Shown in pieces: positions 9,576-25,155 of a DNA stretch of 64,000 nucleotides. The position numbers were made by a program, and so were the translations under genes. The DNA comes from CAIKZZ01 sp036742455 (GTDB lineage Bacteria > Pseudomonadota > Gammaproteobacteria > Steroidobacterales > Steroidobacteraceae): assembly GCA_036742455.1 (NCBI GenBank), contig DAINQU010000013.1:26863-90862 (forward strand), given 5' to 3'. Position 1 is the stretch's first letter. The number at the start of each line of letters is the position of its first letter. The notes below the pieces were generated by a model, which saw only the letters and a program-made list of their open reading frames with translations, had not been told where the DNA came from and searched no databases.

Positions 9576-10088
9576 ATGTCGATTACCCCGTTGATGCCGA
9601 CGCTCGGACCCATCGTCCCGCGTCTCGTGTTTGCCTCGCTCGACGATGCCCGCTACGCGATGCGCGCAGTCATCGGCCGCGCCCAGCGGCGGATCACGAT
9701 CGCCTCGCCACGCCTCGAACCGGAGCTCTACGAGCACCCCGCCGTCTTGCAGGCCCTGACCCGGTTCATCCTCGGGCCCGGTTACACCCGTGTGCGCATC
9801 CTCTTGACCGCGGCCGAGGCGGCGCCCGGGCCCGAGCACGCGCTCCTCGCGCTGTCGCGCAAACTCTCCACCTCTTTCGAGATCCGCGTGATCCCAGCCA
9901 GCGTGCCCACCCCCACGGCGACCTACCTCGTGGCGGATCGCGACGCCACGGTGTTGCGCCTCAACGCCGGCGAATGGTCGGGCATGTACGCGCTGGAAAA
10001 CCCAGCGGCCGCCCGCACGCACCTGTCGCACTTCGAGAGTCTCTGGCAAGTGAGCCCCGCCGCCGACGACGCGGCCGTCGCGCTCTGA
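9576..10088 (+). CDS. Conserved protein with a DUF7931/PLD-like fold domain
   Basis: The product has 170 residues and resembles the domain often found at the C-terminus of gammaproteobacterial GNAT-family proteins. The segments RAQRRITIASPRLEPELYEH, RVRILLTAAEAA, HALLALSRKLSTSFEIRVIP and FESLWQVSP follow the pattern of that family, which looks like a degenerate phospholipase D half-domain without an HKD motif. Here it stands alone, with no acetyltransferase part. ATG 9576 is the first plausible start; no convincing Shine-Dalgarno is seen. It lies between purB and mnmA in the same direction. The function is unknown, and the family assignment rests on remembered sequence pattern. Confidence 0.65.
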   Translation: MSITPLMPTLGPIVPRLVFASLDDARYAMRAVIGRAQRRITIASPRLEPELYEHPAVLQALTRFILGPGYTRVRILLTAAEAAPGPEHALLALSRKLSTSFEIRVIPASVPTPTATYLVADRDATVLRLNAGEWSGMYALENPAAARTHLSHFESLWQVSPAADDAAVAL

Positions 10089-10097
10089 GCGCACGCG

Positions 10098-10103
10098 TAT
10101 AAT
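10098..10103 (+). promoter_or_regulatory. Perfect -10 hexamer directly before mnmA
   Basis: TATAAT at 10098-10103 is followed by AGGGGG and then the mnmA ATG at 10110. Transcription from this -10 would begin at or next to the A of the start codon, giving a leaderless message. No good -35 is visible about 17 bases upstream. The G-run abuts the ATG, too close to serve as a normal Shine-Dalgarno. Confidence 0.4.
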
Positions 10104-10109
10104 AGGGGG

Positions 10110-11174
10110 ATGACCGCCCCCACCATCGTCGCCCTCTCCGGCGGCGTCGACTCCGCCGTTGCTGCCCTCTTACTCCTGCGTGCCGGCCACGCGGTGGAGG
10201 GCTTGCACATGACCAATTGGGTCGAGGACGACGACGGCTATTGCACGGCGGCGGACGACTGGCAGGCGGCCCGCGCGGTCGGTGAGACCCTCGGGATCCC
10301 GGTCCATCGCGTCAGTTTCGCCGAGGAATACCGCGCCAAGGTGTTTGCCGATTTTCTGGCCGGCTACGCCGCCGGGCGCACCCCGAACCCGGACATCCTC
10401 TGCAACCGCGAAGTGAAATTCGGCGCGTGCCTCGAGTACGTCGCCCGCCTCGGCGGCGAGCGCTTGGCCACCGGGCATTACGCACGGATCGCCCCGGGCC
10501 CGAACGGGCCGCGGCTCCTGCGGGCGGTCGATCCGTCCAAGGATCAAAGCTACTTTTTGCAGCAAATGCCGCGCGCCGCCTTGGCGCAGGCGCTGTTTCC
10601 GCTGGGGGATTTGCCCAAAGCCGCGGTCCGTCAACTCGCCCGCGAGGCGGGCCTGCCGGTGGCCGAACGCCCTGACAGCACGGGCATTTGTTTTATCGGC
10701 GAGCGCCCGTTCCGGGAGTTTTTGAGCCGCTATCTCGCCCCGAACCCAGGGCCCATCGAGACTCCGGACGGCGACGTCGTCGGCGAGCACACCGGCCTCA
10801 TGTTCCACACCGTCGGTCAACGCGGCGGCCTTGGCATCGGCGGCCGGAAGGATTACCCGGATTTGCCGTGGTACGTCGCCGGTAAGGACGTCGCCCGCAA
10901 CGCCCTGATCGTGGTGCAAGGCGCCGATCATCCGGCGCTCGCGCAGGACCGGTTTCGCACCGAACCGGTGCAGTGGCTCGTCGATCCACCGGCGGCGGAG
11001 TTCGCCGGAGAAGTGCAGATCCGCCACCGCCAAACGCCGGTACCGGCCCATATCCACTGGACGGACCACGGCGCCGAGATCCGCCTAGAGACGCCGCTGC
11101 GCGGGATTGCGCCCGGGCAATACGCGGCGTTCTATCAAGGCGACGATTGTTTAGGCGGCGCCCCGATCCGTTAG
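10110..11174 (+). CDS. mnmA: tRNA-specific 2-thiouridylase MnmA
   Basis: MnmA thiolates U34 of the Lys, Glu and Gln tRNAs, using ATP and sulfur relayed from IscS through the Tus proteins. The 354 residues carry the P-loop SGGVDSAV near the N-terminus, the first catalytic Cys at 98 in TPNPDILCNREVKFG, and the second at 194 in DSTGICFIGERPF. The C-terminal beta-barrel ends in PLRGIAPGQYAAFYQGDDCLGG, the usual family ending. The window also encodes a tRNA-Lys(TTT), one of the expected substrates, at 36346-36420. Confidence 0.95.
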   Translation: MTAPTIVALSGGVDSAVAALLLLRAGHAVEGLHMTNWVEDDDGYCTAADDWQAARAVGETLGIPVHRVSFAEEYRAKVFADFLAGYAAGRTPNPDILCNREVKFGACLEYVARLGGERLATGHYARIAPGPNGPRLLRAVDPSKDQSYFLQQMPRAALAQALFPLGDLPKAAVRQLAREAGLPVAERPDSTGICFIGERPFREFLSRYLAPNPGPIETPDGDVVGEHTGLMFHTVGQRGGLGIGGRKDYPDLPWYVAGKDVARNALIVVQGADHPALAQDRFRTEPVQWLVDPPAAEFAGEVQIRHRQTPVPAHIHWTDHGAEIRLETPLRGIAPGQYAAFYQGDDCLGGAPIR

Positions 11175-11219
11175 TTTTTGTTGCACCGCAAAGATATAAT
11201 TGACCGGTTACCCCGGAGG
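11171..11219 (+). promoter_or_regulatory. acnA promoter and ribosome binding site
   Basis: A perfect -10 TATAAT lies at 11195-11200. The best -35 is a weak TTAGTT at 11171-11176, an 18-base spacer away, so the promoter may need an activator. The ribosome binding site GGAGG at 11215-11219 stands five bases before the acnA ATG at 11224. The mnmA stop lies just upstream. Confidence 0.55.
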
Positions 11220-11223
11220 TTCC

Positions 11224-13899
<2,676 letters not shown>

Positions 13900-13952
13900 G
13901 CGGTCCCGCGCAGGCCTCCACGGCGACCCCGCGCCTCGGCGCGGCGGTCGCC

Positions 13953-14585
13953 GTGTTCGATTTGGACGGGACGATCACCTGGCACGACACGCTCGTCCCG
14001 TACTTGTGCGATGTGCTGCGGGCGCATCCGGCGCGGGCCCTGCGCTTGTGGCGGGTGCCCGGCGCCCTCGTGCGCTTCGCCTGGGATCGCGACCGCGGCC
14101 CGTTGAAGGCGAGCCTCATCCGCGCCGTCATGGGCGGTCTGGGTCGCTCGGAAGTCGCGGCCCTGACCGAGCAGTTCCTGGATCGGCGGCTCACGCAGTT
14201 GACGCGGCCTGCGGCGCTGGCAGCCATTGAAGCGCATCGAGCGGACGGCGCGTACCTCGTGCTGCTCTCCGCCAGCACCGATTTTTACGTGCCGGCCATC
14301 GCTAGGCGCTTGGGCTTCGCCGAGACGCTCTGCACGGGCGTGCGTTGGGACGGTGATCGCCTGCACGGCGCGCTGTCGACCGAGAACCACCGCGATGCAG
14401 TGAAGACCCGGTGCATTGAGGCGCTGCGGCGCCGGCACCCGGGGTGCACGATCGCCGCCTACGGCAACTCGAGCTCCGATTTCGACCACCTGCTCAGCGT
14501 GGAGCAACCCCTCGTGGTCAACGCCTCCCGGCGCACCGCCCGTCGCGCGGCCGCCTTGGGACTGCCCACTCAACACTGGACGTAA
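13953..14585 (+). CDS. HAD-family hydrolase, SerB/HAD-IB type
   Basis: This is a phosphatase-like protein of about 210 residues. Motif I is FDLDGTITWHD at the very N-terminus, with the nucleophile Asp and the acid/base Asp. Motif II is LLSASTDFYVPAIA. The motif III/IV region is GNSSSDFDHLL, a variant of the usual GD..ND metal site. The HAD-IB family includes phosphoserine phosphatase and lysophosphatidate phosphatase-like enzymes; the substrate is not evident. The only standard start is GTG 13953, which leaves three residues before the DxDGT motif. The frame is open back into the acnA stop but offers no ATG, GTG or TTG, so the true N-terminus is uncertain. It may be co-transcribed with acnA. 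Confidence 0.75.
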   Translation: MFDLDGTITWHDTLVPYLCDVLRAHPARALRLWRVPGALVRFAWDRDRGPLKASLIRAVMGGLGRSEVAALTEQFLDRRLTQLTRPAALAAIEAHRADGAYLVLLSASTDFYVPAIARRLGFAETLCTGVRWDGDRLHGALSTENHRDAVKTRCIEALRRRHPGCTIAAYGNSSSDFDHLLSVEQPLVVNASRRTARRAAALGLPTQHWT

Positions 14586-14609
14586 GGGTTTATACCGAGG
14601 GCAGACGAC

Positions 14610-14642
14610 TTGCCTCCGTAATTGCGAATGATTATCATTTGC
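14610..14642 (+). promoter_or_regulatory. Promoter overlapped by a Fur box
   Basis: A -35 TTGCCT at 14610-14615 and a -10 TATCAT at 14633-14638 are separated by 17 bases. The 19-base sequence GCGAATGATTATCATTTGC (14624-14642) is a near-palindrome matching the Fur consensus GATAATGATAATCATTATC at most positions, and it covers the -10. Iron-bound Fur would block this promoter, so the two genes downstream should be induced by iron limitation. Confidence 0.75.
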
Positions 14643-14667
14643 ACACTCACCCACGGAGTGTTGCCCC

Positions 14668-14976
14668 ATGTGGATCACCCTCACTGCCGTCGCCCTGTCC
14701 GCCGCACCGGCCCCCGCCGTCCTGCACCTGACCATCGAAGGGCATCGCCTCTCGCCGAGCGTCCTGGAAGCCCCGGCCGGCCAGAAACTGCAACTCATCG
14801 TCGAGAATAAAGACTCGAACGCCGAGGAAATTGAGAGTTACACGCTCAATCGGGAAAAAGTCGTGGGCCCGGGCAAAACCGTCACGCTGTACCTCGGCCC
14901 CCTCGACGCCGGGGACTACGATCTCTACGGCGAAGACCACCCGGACAGCGCCCAAGCCACGCTGACGGTGCGCTAA
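14668..14976 (+). CDS. Periplasmic cupredoxin-domain protein, iron-uptake type
   Basis: A protein of 102 residues with a hydrophobic signal peptide (about 1-18, TAVALSAAPAPA) and a single cupredoxin domain. The pattern APAGQKLQLIVENKDS, EEIESYTLNREKVVGPGK and GPLDAGDYDLYGEDHPDSAQ is that of the small cupredoxins encoded with FTR1/EfeU-type iron permeases (FtrB/EfeO-like). In those systems the protein is thought to handle iron or copper next to the permease; here this is inferred. A Fur box covers the promoter. A beta-barrel-like gene follows one base after the stop. No permease gene is in the neighbourhood. Confidence 0.8.
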   Translation: MWITLTAVALSAAPAPAVLHLTIEGHRLSPSVLEAPAGQKLQLIVENKDSNAEEIESYTLNREKVVGPGKTVTLYLGPLDAGDYDLYGEDHPDSAQATLTVR

Positions 14977-14977
14977 G

Positions 14978-15697
14978 GTGCGCGCCGCGCACGTCGCAGC
15001 CAGCGCTCTCCTCTTCAGCGGCCTCGCGGGGCTGAGCGCGCCGACCCGCGCCGACGTCATTTACAGCCCCGTCGTTGAGGAAGGCGAAGCGGCGCTCGAG
15101 TGGCGTTCCACCGTCAATGCCGGCGGTGCCGAAGAGCACAAACTCGAACTCGAATACTCGCCGACGGCCTGGTGGACCACCGAAGTCCTGACGACCGCCG
15201 ACCGCGATCCGGGGGCGGCGCGCCAACTGACCGAAGTGTCGTTCGAGAACGTGATCAGCCTCAATCCGCAGGGTCGCGACTGGGCGGACTTGGGCGTGCT
15301 CGGCGAGCTGTCGCGGAGTCTGCGCGGGAACCACGCGTGGGCGCTCGAACTCGGGCTCTTGGGCGAGCACGCGACCGCGCACACCGTCACCACCGTCAAT
15401 CTGTCGGCGGAGAAGGAACTTTTGCCGGGCGCTGAGGCCGAATGGGTCGCCGCGGCGCGCTGGCGGTGGCGCTTACGTCCCACCTTCGAGCCCGGTGTCG
15501 AGTACCATGCGGACCTCGGCACGACACCACACTTCGGGCCGATACAGGCTCAGCGTCACTCCATCGGACCCTCCGCGCTCGGTCGTTTTCGGCTGCCCGG
15601 GGCGACCCTCCGATACGAGGCGGCCTGGGTCATCGGTCTGACGCGGGGCTCCCCGGCGAGCACGGCGCGGCTGCAGTTGGAATGGGAATTTCATTGA
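14978..15697 (+). CDS. Secreted protein, probable outer-membrane beta-barrel
   Basis: A protein of 239 residues with a clear signal peptide (residues 1 to about 25, cleavage near TRA-DV). The mature part alternates polar and hydrophobic residues with many aromatic strand ends ([30 protein letters not shown]) and ends in LQLEWEFH, the terminal aromatic pattern of outer-membrane barrels. No enzyme motif is seen. It starts with GTG one base after the cupredoxin stop, so the two are almost certainly co-transcribed from the Fur-controlled promoter. A role in iron entry or sensing is inference from position only. Confidence 0.65.
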   Translation: MRAAHVAASALLFSGLAGLSAPTRADVIYSPVVEEGEAALEWRSTVNAGGAEEHKLELEYSPTAWWTTEVLTTADRDPGAARQLTEVSFENVISLNPQGRDWADLGVLGELSRSLRGNHAWALELGLLGEHATAHTVTTVNLSAEKELLPGAEAEWVAAARWRWRLRPTFEPGVEYHADLGTTPHFGPIQAQRHSIGPSALGRFRLPGATLRYEAAWVIGLTRGSPASTARLQLEWEFH

Positions 15698-15723
15698 CGG
15701 GGCGTAGAGCCCGGGAGTGCCTC

Positions 15724-16664
<941 letters not shown>

Positions 16665-16674
<10 letters not shown>

Positions 16675-17303
16675 GTCGGGACCGTTGGTTACGCTGGGTC
16701 GGTAAACCGGTGGTGCATGCGCTGGCGGCCGCGCCGCTGGCGCTGCTCGCCGGTCGCACGTTTTGGCACCCGGAGCTCTTGGGGGCAAACCCCGTCACGA
16801 CGATCATCGATCAGCTCGGCCTGTGGGCACTGCGCCTCTTGCTCGTCACCCTCGCGCTGACGCCGTTGCGTTACCTGACCCACAGCTCGGCGTGGTTGCT
16901 GTACCGACGGCTGTTGGGTCTGTGGGCGGCTACCTACGCGTTTTTGCACTTGCTGATGTACGTCGTGGTGGATCAACGCCTCGATATCCGGGTGCTGCTC
17001 GAGGACGTGCTCAAACGCCCGTGGATCACGGTCGGGTTTGCGGCAGTGCTGATTTTGCTGGCACTGACCGTCACCTCGACCCGCGGCATGATGCGGCGCC
17101 TCGGTCGGCGCTGGCAGACCTTGCACTACGGCGTGTACCTCGCTGCCGTCGGCGGCGTCTGGCACTACTGGTGGCAAGTCAAAAAGGACATCCGTGCGCC
17201 GATTGCCTACGCGGCCGTGTTTGCCCTGCTGATGGGCTACCGCGGCGCGCGCCGTTGGCTCAAAGCGCGGTCCGCACCTGCCACAGCTCCGGGAAGAATT
17301 TAA
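16665..17303 (+). CDS. msrQ: Haem-binding membrane subunit MsrQ
   Basis: MsrQ is the inner-membrane b-type haem protein that feeds quinol- or flavin-derived electrons to MsrP. The 212 residues show about five to six hydrophobic helices of the ferric-reductase-like fold. Candidate haem ligands are His in [36 protein letters not shown] and the neighbouring helices. The ATG at 16665 lies inside the end of msrP, which argues for translational coupling. The last 44 bases overlap the convergent kynA gene. Confidence 0.9.
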
Positions 17304-18119
17304 GCTCGAGCGCCTTGGCGAGGTAGTTCACGCCGCTCGTGCCGCCGGTGCCGGCCTTGCGACCGATGATGCGTTCGACCGTCTTCATGTGCGAGAAGCG
17401 CCAGTCCTGAAAGCGATGGTCGAGTTCCATCAGGCGCTCGGCGAGCTCGTACAGGTCCCAGTGCGCCTTGGTGCTGTGGTAGACGGCGAGCCACGCCGCG
17501 GCCACGGACTTGTGCGGCACGTACGGCAGGCTGTAGTCGCGCACGAGCACCTCGTCCGCAATGCCGAAGCCACGGCGCGAGAGCAACTGTAAGCACTCGT
17601 CGTACAGGCTCGGCGCCGCGAGCGCCGTCTCCAGTTGTGCGTAGACCTCCGGATGATCGCGGTGCACCGCGATCATCGCGCGATTTTTGTTGCCGATCGT
17701 GAACTCCAGCAAGCGGTACTGCCACGACTGGAAGCCGGACGAGCGCCCGAGATCGTTGCGAAAGCGCGCGTAGTCAAAGGGCGTCAGCGTCGCCAGCACA
17801 TCCCACACGTGCGTCAGCTGACTTTGGATGTGGCCGATCCGCGTCAACGTCGTAAACGCGCGCAAGAGTTCGTCGCGGCGGATCGCGTCCATCGCCGTCG
17901 ACAACTCGTGCAACGCCAACTTCATCCACAACTCGCTCGTCTGGTGCACGATGATGAAGAGCATCTCGTCGTGCTCGGCCGAGCGCGGGTGTTGCGCAGT
18001 CAGAATCCGCTCGAGATCAAGGTACTCCCCGTAGGTCTGTGCCTTCGGGATATCCCAGTGGATGGGCTCGTTCGAGACATCGACCTGCACGCCGACGCCC
18101 GCCTCCTCGTCGTGACCGC

Positions 18120-18123
<4 letters not shown>
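17260..18123 (-). CDS. kynA: Tryptophan 2,3-dioxygenase
   Basis: A haem enzyme that opens the indole ring of L-tryptophan to N-formylkynurenine, the first step of the kynurenine pathway. The 287 residues show QTYGEYLDLERIL, FIIVHQTSELWMKLALHEL, the FQSWQYRLLEFTIGNKN substrate pocket, and the C-terminal GRKAGTGGTSGVNYLAKAL. The ATG at 18123 overlaps the stop of the upstream metallopeptidase gene (ATGA). No other kynurenine-pathway gene is in the window. The 3' end overlaps msrQ. Confidence 0.95.
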
Positions 18124-21001
<2,878 letters not shown>

Positions 21002-21003
21002 TC

Positions 21004-21810
21004 ATGCATCCCCCACTCATCGACATCGGTATCAACCTCACCCACGACAGTTACGACGCCGACCGGGCGGCCGTCCTGCAACGGGCCCGCGACGCGGGGC
21101 TCGTCCACCTCGTGATCACGGGCGCCTCGCTCGAGGGCGCCGAGCACGCGGCCGCCCTCGCCGACAGCGATCCCACGTTCCTCTCCGCGACGGCCGGGGT
21201 ACACCCCCACCACGCCAGCGAACTGACGCACGCGACCCGATCGCGCTTGGCCGAGGCCATGAGCCACCCCCGGGTGCGCGCCGCCGGGGAATGCGGGTTG
21301 GACTATTTCCGGGATTACTCGCCGCGCAGCGATCAGCGACAAGCCTTTGAATGGCAGCTGGAAATGGCCATTGAACGAGGCTTGCCCGTGTTCTTGCACC
21401 AGCGCGATGCGCACGCGGATTTCGTGGCGGTGCTGAAAGCGGCGGGACCGTTACCGCCGTGCGTGGCGCACTGCTTCACCGGATCGGTGCAGGAGGCCGA
21501 GGAGTACCTCGCGATGGGGCTCCATATCGGCATCACCGGCTGGATCTGCGACGAGCGCCGCGGACGACATTTAGAAGACGTTGTCCGCCGTATCCCTGAG
21601 GATCGCCTCATGATCGAGACCGACGGTCCGTACCTATTGCCGCGCACGCTGCAGCCGAAGCCGGCGTCCCGTCGCAACGAACCGGCCTTCCTGCCGGAGG
21701 TCGCTCGGGTCATCGCCGCGGCGCGCGGCGAGTCCGTCGCGGCGCTCGCCGCGCACACGACCCAAACGGCCGCACGTTTTTTTGGTTTTTCGCTATCGAG
21801 CGAAATCTAA
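21004..21810 (+). CDS. tatD: TatD-family metal-dependent DNase
   Basis: A TIM-barrel metallohydrolase of 268 residues. Metal-site motifs are the start LIDIGINLTHDSY, AGVHPHHA, GECGLDYFRDYSP, PVFLHQRDAH, AHCFTGS and ETDGPYLLPRTL. TatD proteins are 3'-5' DNases linked to DNA repair and to turnover of damaged nucleic acid. The closing residues (TAARFFGFSLSSEI) are encoded over a 7-bp perfect hairpin followed by a T-run, so the gene end may double as its terminator. It diverges from fadH across about 150 bases. Confidence 0.92.
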   Translation: MHPPLIDIGINLTHDSYDADRAAVLQRARDAGLVHLVITGASLEGAEHAAALADSDPTFLSATAGVHPHHASELTHATRSRLAEAMSHPRVRAAGECGLDYFRDYSPRSDQRQAFEWQLEMAIERGLPVFLHQRDAHADFVAVLKAAGPLPPCVAHCFTGSVQEAEEYLAMGLHIGITGWICDERRGRHLEDVVRRIPEDRLMIETDGPYLLPRTLQPKPASRRNEPAFLPEVARVIAAARGESVAALAAHTTQTAARFFGFSLSSEI

Positions 21811-21816
21811 TTTTTT
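21788..21816 (+). terminator. Possible terminator overlapping the tatD end
   Basis: The stem TTTCGCT/AGCGAAA (21788-21794 and 21799-21805) has a four-base loop. It is followed five bases later by six T (21811-21816). The gap before the T-run makes it weaker than a standard intrinsic terminator. Confidence 0.4.
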
Positions 21817-21822
21817 ACTTGA

Positions 21823-21852
21823 TATAACAGTTTTAACCGATTGTTTAGGAAG
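21823..21852 (+). promoter_or_regulatory. -10 element and ribosome binding site of the M20 peptidase gene
   Basis: A TATAAC at 21823-21828 stands in an AT-rich gap unlike the surrounding sequence. AGGAAG at 21847-21852 is placed correctly for the ATG at 21858. No clear -35 is seen. Confidence 0.4.
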
Positions 21853-21857
21853 TCTTT

Positions 21858-23276
<1,419 letters not shown>

Positions 23277-23281
23277 ACGCC

Positions 23282-23863
23282 TCAGCGGCGACGCAACTCA
23301 CGCGGCGTGGGTTGCGTCACCGCGGCGAGCGCCGCAAAGGGCTCGGCGTAGAGCGCGCCCAACGCCGCCGCCGGTTCCGCATAATCGACCAAGTCCTCGA
23401 GCAGCACCGTGTGCGGCGGTGCGACGGTCGCAAAGCGCGCTCGCTCGAGCAGTACCACACACCCCTCCACCGGCACGGCATCGCCGGTCACGGCCCGCAC
23501 GGCCGCGATCCGGTCGTACAGCGCGTGCAGCGGATTGGGGAAGGTGCGGCGCACGTTGCCGTCCATGACCGTCCACTCGTCCATGTGTTCGGCGCCGAAG
23601 ACGGCCCCGCGCACGTTGCGAACGTCAACGATCACGATCCCGCGCGAGCAGCGCAACAGAAAATCGACGTGGTACCACGCGTCCGCCCCGTCCGGGACGA
23701 GCACGTCGCGCAAGCACTCCGGCGCGATGGCCTCCAGAAGATCCACCAACCGCCGACGGCGACGCCGCTCGCGTCGCCACCACCAGCCGCCGCAAAGCGT
23801 GAGCGCGAATCCCACCAACGCACCGCCGCCGGCGGCGGCGATGCGCCACTCCCACAGCGTCAC
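23282..23863 (-). CDS. Membrane-anchored NERD-domain protein
   Basis: A protein of 193 residues with one N-terminal membrane helix (about 7-28), an Arg-rich stretch of eight or nine basic residues (30-38), and a NERD domain (about 40-145). NERD is a restriction-endonuclease-like fold. The core strands HVDFLLRCSRG and IVIVDVRNVRG are recognisable. The usual catalytic E-x-K of the fold reads D80-V-R82 here, so activity is doubtful. The start is GTG 23863, overlapping the thrC stop as GTGA, so it is translated as the fourth cistron of the threonine operon. The function is unknown. Confidence 0.7.
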   Translation of the reverse strand: MTLWEWRIAAAGGGALVGFALTLCGGWWWRRERRRRRRLVDLLEAIAPECLRDVLVPDGADAWYHVDFLLRCSRGIVIVDVRNVRGAVFGAEHMDEWTVMDGNVRRTFPNPLHALYDRIAAVRAVTGDAVPVEGCVVLLERARFATVAPPHTVLLEDLVDYAEPAAALGALYAEPFAALAAVTQPTPRELRRR

Positions 23864-25155
23864 CGCAGAACCGCAGCCAATGCGTCGAGCGTCGCCGGGA
23901 CTTCCGTGACCGACCGTGGCAGCTCCAGCAAGCGCGCCAACGACTCGGGCACCGGCACGGTGTGGCCGACGAGCGGCTCCACCGTCTCGGGGAATTTCGC
24001 GGGATGCGCCGTCGCGACCAGCACCCACGGGCCGCGCGCCTTGTCGGCCTCGGACATCTGGGCGTAGGTCTCGGCCGCGCAGGCCGTGTGCGGACACCAG
24101 GTCTCACCGAGCGCCTCGCGATCCGTCTGGATGCGCGAACGTATCGCCGCATCGCTGACGCTCGTCGCGGACACCGCGCCGATCAGATCGGCGTGATTCG
24201 GGTGCAGGTGCCGCAGCCGTTCCATGTTCGACGGGTTGCCGACGTCCATGGCGGAGGCCAGCGTGGCGACGGACGGTCGCGGCTGCCAATCGCCCGTTGC
24301 GAGGAAATCCGGCACCGTGCGGTTGGCGTTGAAGGTGAGGCGCAACTCGCCAATGGGCAGTCCCATCTTGCGCGCCCACACCGCCGCCAGCACGTTGCCG
24401 AGGTTGCCGCTCGGCACGATGAAGTTCACGGGCTGACCGGTCCGCCGGTAGCCGGCGAGGCTCGTCGCCACGTAATAGCAGGCCTGCGGCAGCAAGCGGC
24501 CGATGTTGATGCTGTTGGCCGACGAGAGTTCGCGCGCGGCCATCAAGTCGGCGTCGGCAAAGGCGGCTTTGACGAGGCGCTGGCAGTCGTCGAAGGTGCC
24601 GTCCACCGACAACGAGCGCACGTTGCCGCCCCAACACGTCAGCTGCAGCTCCTGCCGCGGCGAGACCAAGCCGCGCGGGAAGAGCACGACCACCTCGATC
24701 CCCGGCCGTCCGTGGAACGCCGCCGCCACCGCCCCGCCGGTGTCGCCCGAGGTGGCCACGAGGATGGTCAGCGTGCGACCCGAGGGGCGTGGGATGCGTG
24801 CCATGCACGCGGCGAGGAAGCGCGCCCCGAAGTCCTTGAAGGCCGCCGTCGGGCCGTGAAAGAGCTCGAGCACCGCCGCGTCGTGCGCGACCGGCAAGGG
24901 CTTCACCGGCACCGGGAAATTGAAGGCTTCCGCGACGATGGCCGACAACTCGGATTCCAACGGGTCGCCGGCAAAGAACGGCGCCAAGAAGCGCGGCGCG
25001 ACCGCCGCGATTCCCTCAAGCCCGTCGAAATCCGCCGGACGGAACTGCGGAAACGCCTCCGGGACGTACAAGCCGCCGTCGGGCGCGATACCGCGGGCCA
25101 GGGCCTCGGAGAGAGTCGCCGTCAGCGCGGCGTTACGCGTCGAATGAAAGCGCAT
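23860..25155 (-). CDS. thrC: Threonine synthase
   Basis: A PLP enzyme that converts O-phosphohomoserine to threonine, the last step of the pathway. The 431 residues begin MRFHSTRNAALTATLSEAL, as in the E. coli-type enzyme. The PLP lysine lies in FHGPTAAFKDFGARF. Phosphate-binding segments are VATSGDTGGAVAAAF and FIVPSGNLGNVLA. The ATG at 25155 shares a base with the thrB stop (TGATG), so the operon is tightly coupled. The in-frame upstream start inside thrB is rejected. The downstream NERD gene overlaps it. Confidence 0.95.
   Translation of the reverse strand: MRFHSTRNAALTATLSEALARGIAPDGGLYVPEAFPQFRPADFDGLEGIAAVAPRFLAPFFAGDPLESELSAIVAEAFNFPVPVKPLPVAHDAAVLELFHGPTAAFKDFGARFLAACMARIPRPSGRTLTILVATSGDTGGAVAAAFHGRPGIEVVVLFPRGLVSPRQELQLTCWGGNVRSLSVDGTFDDCQRLVKAAFADADLMAARELSSANSINIGRLLPQACYYVATSLAGYRRTGQPVNFIVPSGNLGNVLAAVWARKMGLPIGELRLTFNANRTVPDFLATGDWQPRPSVATLASAMDVGNPSNMERLRHLHPNHADLIGAVSATSVSDAAIRSRIQTDREALGETWCPHTACAAETYAQMSEADKARGPWVLVATAHPAKFPETVEPLVGHTVPVPESLARLLELPRSVTEVPATLDALAAVLR

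Noticed and set aside
21425..21445. GCTGAAAGCGG inside tatD as another copy of the LacI-like motif
   Set aside because: Only the left half matches, there is no inverted right half, and it is inside a coding sequence.
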